Positions 60,520 through 64,000 of a stretch of DNA of 64,000 nt are shown here, in pieces; the stretch's first letter is position 1, and each line of letters starts with the position of its first letter. Where the stretch lies: NCBI RefSeq assembly GCF_029626235.1, contig NZ_JARUBO010000005.1, positions 6,048,001-6,112,000 on the forward strand, written 5' to 3'. The position numbers and the translations under genes are program-made. The stretch is from Micromonospora sp. WMMD1120 (GTDB taxonomy: Bacteria; Actinomycetota; Actinomycetes; Mycobacteriales; Micromonosporaceae). Under the pieces are notes generated by a model, which was given only the letters and a program-made list of their open reading frames with translations, searched no databases and had not been told where the DNA came from.

Positions 60520-63324
60520 ATGGCCCGATCGTCGCGTCCGTTCTGGACCGTACCCACGAAGCGGCTGGCGAGCGCCACCACGGTAGCGCTCCTGCTCGGC
60601 CTGACTCCCCTGCTCAGCGGCACGTCGGCCGCGAACGCCGCCCGTCCGCCCGGCTGCGTCGACGACCCGAACGCACGGCTGGCCAGCGTGCCCACGCCGG
60701 AGAACGCGCTCGGCTTCCCCCTCGGCGTCGGGCAGGAGCGGGTCGTCACCAACGACGAGATCCGCTCCTACCTCTCGGCGGTGGACACCGCCTCCGACCG
60801 GGTCGTCACCGGCGTGCTGACCACCAGCGTGCTCGGCCAGCCCCTGCCGTACGCGGTGGTCTCCAACGAACGGCACGTGCGGCCGGCGGCGCTACGGGCC
60901 ATCGCCGACGACGTCCGGGCGCTGCGCGACCCACGCCGCACCAGCGCCCGGACTGCCGCGCGTACCGCGAGGGACAGCCCGGCCATCGTCTGGGTCACCG
61001 CGAACGTGCACGGCGGTGAGAAGAGCGGCGCCGACGCGGCCCTCAAGACGCTGTACGAGCTGGCCGCCGGCCTGTCCTGCGATGTCGCACGACGCAACGA
61101 CAACCTGGTCACCATCATCGTGCCCACCCAGAACCCGGACGGGCGCGACGCGACCCGGCGGCAGAACGAGTACGGCTTCGACCTGAACCGGGACTGGTTC
61201 GCCCGCACCCAGCAGGAGACCGACGGCAAGCTCGAACTGCTGCGCCGCTACCCGCCGCAGGTCTTCGTCGACGCGCACGAGATGGGCGGCCGGCAGTACT
61301 TCTTCCCGCCCAACGCCGACCCGATCCACCACGAGATCGCCGGCGAGGCGGTGGACTGGATCAACCGGATCGGCGAGGCCAACAAGGCCGGTTTCGGCTT
61401 CAACGGCGCCTGCGACGACACCGTCACCACCGAGTGCTACTTCAACTACGACACGTACGACATGTTCTTCATGGGCTACGGCGACACGGTGCCGACCACC
61501 GGCTTCGGCGCGGCCGGCATGACGTACGAGAAGGGCAGCGCCTCGGCCGTCGCCGACCGGGTCCAGCAGCAGTACCACACCCAGTGGGCGACGCTCGGCT
61601 GGGCCGCCGCCAACAAGCGCGAGGTGCTGGACGGCTACTTCGACATCTGGACCGACGCGCTCGCCCAGGGCCGGGCGGGCACGTTGGAGCCGAACGAGGT
61701 GGTGCAGCCCACGAACGAGGTCCAGTTCCCGGTGCCGGACCTCACCATCCGCTCGTACTTCCTGCTGCCCGACCGGCAGCTCGCCGACGTCCGCCAGCTC
61801 GTCGAGCGGCTGCGCCGGATGGACGTCGAGGTGTACGAGGTGCGCAGGCCGACCCGGGTGCCCACCGCGCGGGTCTTCGGCGGGCGCGCCGCCACGAACG
61901 TGACGGTGCCCAAGGGGGCGTACTGGATTCCGATGGACCAGCCGCAGAAGCACTGGATCCAGGCCGTCCTGGGCGAGGACCCGTACGTGCCGTTCCCGTA
62001 CTTCTACGACGTGTCGTCCTGGAGCAACCCGCTGCTGATGGGCATCTCCGCCATCTACACCGGAGACGACGTCCGGCCCAGCGCCGACCTGGTCCGCAAG
62101 ATCAGCGGTGGTCGCACCGGCCCGGCGTGGCCGTGGGGCTCCTACACCTACCCGCTGGACTCGGCCGCCGCCGCCGAGTTCACCTTCACCCTGCTCGACC
62201 GGGGCGTCCCCCTCGTCCGGGACCTGACCACCAGCCGGGTCGCGCTCCCGGCGACAGGCTTCAACCGCACCGTCGACGCGTTGGCCGGCCGGCTCGGGGT
62301 CACACTCACCCCCGGTGGGCGGCCCACCGGCACCCGACTCACGGTGCCCGACGTGGGGCTGTTCTCGGGCACCGGCATCTCCACCACCTCCGGCTCCCAC
62401 GGCGAGGCGCGCTACGTGCTCGGCAAGCGGTGGGGGCTCGACCTGAAGCCGGTCACCACCGCCGACATCAACGACAACACCGAGGCGTTCACCGGGCGTA
62501 CCGTCCTGCTGGTTCCCGACGGCAGCAGCGCGACCGGCGGTCTGACCGCCACCGGGCAGGCCAACCTGCGCGACTGGGTCGCCAGGGGCAACACCTACCT
62601 CGGGTTGCGCAACGAGGGCACCCGGCTCGCCCGCGCCGCCGGGCTGACCTCGACCACCGAGAAGACCAAGCCGGACGACTACCTGGTGATCGGCTCGCAC
62701 CTGCGCGTCGACGTCGACACCGCCAGCCCGGTCGCGTCGGGTCGCCCGGCGGAGGACTTCGAGTTCAACAACAGCGACCCGATCCTCACCCCGAGCAGCA
62801 CCGGGACGAACGTGCTCAGCTACCCGACGGACGACACGTTCTGGGCCAACGGCTACACCGTCGGCGCGGACATACTGAAGGGCACGGCCGCCGTCGTGGA
62901 CGAGCCGACCGGCGCCGGTCGCGCGGTGCTGTTCGCGTTCAATCCGCTGTTCCGGGCGTACAACGAAAGTGGTCTGCACCTGGTGGCCAACACGCTGCTC
63001 TACCCGAGCACCGCGACCCCGCAGGCCCGGCGGACGCCGGCCGTGGACGCGGCGCGCGCCCGCGCCGCCGCCACGCCGACCCCGGCGGACCTGGGCGGCG
63101 GGTGGCGGCCGATCACCATCGAGGTCGCCGCCGGCGACCTGCCCCGCACGCGGGCCATCGTCGAACGCTTCACCACCGACGCCCGGACCGCCACGAAGAA
63201 CACCTCGGGGTACGTCGTGATCCCGAACCCGCGGGGACTCCAGGCCGACGAACACCCGTTCGCGAGAGATCTGGTACGCGCGCTGACCGCCGCCAAGGTG
63301 CCGCTACGGTCGGTGGTGGCCTGA
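60520..63324 (+). CDS. Secreted M14-family zinc carboxypeptidase-like protein
   Basis: A 934-residue secreted protein. The signal peptide (ASATTVALLLGLTPLLSGTSAANA) precedes an M14 domain: zinc ligands H164 and E167 in NVHGGEKSGAD, FDLNRDWFARTQ, and the third zinc His in VDAHEMGG. The long C-terminal part (from about residue 430) contains beta-rich domains, including a region with GPAWPWGSYTYPLD and a DJ-1/PfpI-like fold with LLVPDGSSATGG, seen in large actinomycete M14 proteins. It probably trims extracellular peptides. ATG 60520 with GAGAAGGGA upstream. A strong hairpin follows. Confidence 0.9.
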   Translation: MARSSRPFWTVPTKRLASATTVALLLGLTPLLSGTSAANAARPPGCVDDPNARLASVPTPENALGFPLGVGQERVVTNDEIRSYLSAVDTASDRVVTGVLTTSVLGQPLPYAVVSNERHVRPAALRAIADDVRALRDPRRTSARTAARTARDSPAIVWVTANVHGGEKSGADAALKTLYELAAGLSCDVARRNDNLVTIIVPTQNPDGRDATRRQNEYGFDLNRDWFARTQQETDGKLELLRRYPPQVFVDAHEMGGRQYFFPPNADPIHHEIAGEAVDWINRIGEANKAGFGFNGACDDTVTTECYFNYDTYDMFFMGYGDTVPTTGFGAAGMTYEKGSASAVADRVQQQYHTQWATLGWAAANKREVLDGYFDIWTDALAQGRAGTLEPNEVVQPTNEVQFPVPDLTIRSYFLLPDRQLADVRQLVERLRRMDVEVYEVRRPTRVPTARVFGGRAATNVTVPKGAYWIPMDQPQKHWIQAVLGEDPYVPFPYFYDVSSWSNPLLMGISAIYTGDDVRPSADLVRKISGGRTGPAWPWGSYTYPLDSAAAAEFTFTLLDRGVPLVRDLTTSRVALPATGFNRTVDALAGRLGVTLTPGGRPTGTRLTVPDVGLFSGTGISTTSGSHGEARYVLGKRWGLDLKPVTTADINDNTEAFTGRTVLLVPDGSSATGGLTATGQANLRDWVARGNTYLGLRNEGTRLARAAGLTSTTEKTKPDDYLVIGSHLRVDVDTASPVASGRPAEDFEFNNSDPILTPSSTGTNVLSYPTDDTFWANGYTVGADILKGTAAVVDEPTGAGRAVLFAFNPLFRAYNESGLHLVANTLLYPSTATPQARRTPAVDAARARAAATPTPADLGGGWRPITIEVAAGDLPRTRAIVERFTTDARTATKNTSGYVVIPNPRGLQADEHPFARDLVRALTAAKVPLRSVVA

Positions 63325-63339
63325 CGACATCCGCCACGG

Positions 63340-63376
63340 CGAAACGCCCGTCCCCTGACCGGGGGCGGGCGCTTCG
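63340..63376. terminator. Hairpin after the M14 peptidase gene
   Basis: CGAAACGCCCGTCCCC pairs with GGGGGCGGGCGCTTCG (two non-Watson-Crick pairs) around a short loop, 15 bases after the stop. Confidence 0.75.
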
Positions 63377-63414
63377 TCGCGTCGCTGGTCGGCGCGCGAA
63401 CCGGCCGGGCGCCG

Positions 63415-63540
63415 GCGCACGGGCCGGACGCAGCGCACGGGCCGGACGCAGCGCACGGGCCGGACGCAGCGCACGGGCCGGACGCAGCGCACGGGCCGGA
63501 CGCGGCGCACGGGCCGGACGCGGCGCACGGGCCGGACGCG
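63415..63540. repeat. 18-bp tandem repeat, seven copies
   Basis: Unit GCGCACGGGCCGGACGCA repeated seven times in direct orientation without spacers; the last three units end in G rather than A. It lies between the M14 hairpin and the convergent DUF397 gene. In any frame it encodes repeats such as AGRSAR or CVRPVR, but there is no supported gene. Copy number is likely to vary among strains. Confidence 0.95.
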
Positions 63541-63553
63541 GCCTTCTTGGCGG

Positions 63554-63745
63554 TCAGGGCTGCCGGGCGACCTTGGCGACGAACGCCCGCCAGGATGCCG
63601 GGGCGAAGACCAGCGCCGGCCCGGCCGGGTCCTTGGAGTCACGCACGCCGACGATGCCGGGCAGATTGTCGGCGACCTCGACGCAGTTGCCACCCCCGGA
63701 GCCGCTACGGGTGGACGTGCGCCAGACAGCGCCAGTCAGGTCCAT
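63554..63745 (-). CDS. DUF397 domain protein
   Basis: A 63-residue protein with the DUF397 pattern WRTSTRSGSGGGNCVEVADNLPG, VGVRDSKDP and a final W-x-A-F. It overlaps the upstream DUF5753 gene by 10 bases. It resembles the DUF397 protein at 4844 closely in the first half (TGAVWR, CVEVA, NLPG), as paralogues usually do. Confidence 0.9.
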   Translation of the reverse strand: MDLTGAVWRTSTRSGSGGGNCVEVADNLPGIVGVRDSKDPAGPALVFAPASWRAFVAKVARQP

Positions 63746-64000
63746 GACGTCACCACTTCCCTCATCAGATCCAGTGACTGCCGGCGGGGCAGCGCCTCGC
63801 TACGAACCATCTCCCACCGCGACATCAGGGTATCCACGTCGTCGTCGCGGTCGACGACCACGCCGCCGAGCTGGTTCTCCATTTCCGCCACCCACTTGTG
63901 GTCGGGCAGTCGTGCCAGGCTGAACGGCCCGGTCAGGCCGACGTGCATGCTGACCTCGTCCGGAAGTATGTGGACACTGATGGTCGATTGCTCCGCCAGG
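63736..64000 (-). CDS. C-terminal part of a DUF5753 regulator (runs off the window)
   Basis: A frame open from the window edge gives about 87 residues ending in VVTSWT: LAEQSTISVHILPDEVSMH, then GPFSLARLPDHKWVAEMENQLGGVVVDRDDDVD, the end of a DUF5753 domain. With the DUF397 gene it forms the second Scr1-type pair of the window. The helix-turn-helix must lie beyond base 64000. Confidence 0.85.
   Translation of the reverse strand, partial: LAEQSTISVHILPDEVSMHVGLTGPFSLARLPDHKWVAEMENQLGGVVVDRDDDVDTLMSRWEMVRSEALPRRQSLDLMREVVTSWT

Noticed and set aside
63415..63540. Possible CRISPR array
   Set aside because: The 18-base units are contiguous, without spacers, and no cas gene is near. It is a tandem repeat.
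1..64000. tRNA, rRNA, integrase, transposase or attachment site that would define the island as mobile
   Set aside because: None was recognised by eye on either strand, so the island borders are given only by gene content and decayed genes.

Overview
The window comes from a very GC-rich actinomycete, most likely a Micromonospora or another member of the Micromonosporaceae. Reasons: extreme third-position G/C bias, frequent GTG starts, GTGA/ATGA gene overlaps, two XRE-DUF5753/DUF397 pairs of the Scr1 type, a DivIVA-domain small protein, an EACC1 protein and many secreted hydrolases. No tRNA, rRNA, CRISPR array or transposase was seen.

Layout. (1) 1-5650: regulatory and conflict-type small genes: a DUF6879 cassette with an NB-ARC/TPR ATPase, a DivIVA-like protein, an XRE/DUF397 pair with a candidate promoter and operator, and an unknown gene. 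(2) 5826-24216: a defence island. A four-gene type I restriction-modification operon opens with a winged-helix/degenerate-methylase/S-like protein, followed by hsdM, hsdS and hsdR. Behind it are a DUF4352 lipoprotein, a DUF6119/TIGR04141 protein, a membrane protein, an RNase H-like protein, an SMC-like ATPase coupled to a small partner, a DUF6218-like protein, a DEDD exonuclease with BRCT domain, and an EcsC-like protein. The same 18-bp palindrome (TGATAAC-N4-GTTATCA) precedes both the RM operon and the lipoprotein/DUF6119 block, which suggests shared control. (3) 24335-29636: two decayed genes (a frameshifted membrane protein and a HEAT-repeat gene), an aldo/keto reductase, a SEC-C protein, and a CGNR regulator divergent from a phosphoesterase-LysE pair across a perfect inverted repeat. 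(4) 30054-33919: secreted proteins (S15-type peptidase, DUF1996, DUF305).

(5) 34014-45650, all on the minus strand: a tightly overlapping ten-gene catabolic operon. In transcription order it encodes a LacI regulator, two ABC sugar permeases, a solute-binding protein, two ADP-ribosylglycohydrolases, a ribokinase, a glycosidase-like/FGE-fold fusion, a CaiB-type CoA transferase and a CitE-type lyase. Three LacI-type operators lie at its head. No ABC ATPase is encoded, so a shared MsiK-type ATPase is expected. The gene order reads as a pathway: import, deglycosylation, ribose phosphorylation, CoA activation and C-C cleavage. The substrate is unknown. This is the strongest candidate in the window for an undescribed metabolic system.

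(6) 45987-64000: housekeeping and accessory genes (hydrolases, TetR/aldo-keto reductase pair, GNAT, LtrA, flavin monooxygenase with divergent AraC regulator, GH128 and GH18 glycosidases, SDR, F420/PPOX protein, bile-acid-type symporter, orphan EACC1 protein, secreted M14 peptidase). The window ends in a seven-copy 18-bp tandem repeat and a second DUF397/DUF5753 pair that runs off the edge. A 69-bp palindromic element occurs twice (33874 and 45790) in opposite orientations between C-rich and G-rich tracts; a related 80-bp element (25777) interrupts the HEAT pseudogene.
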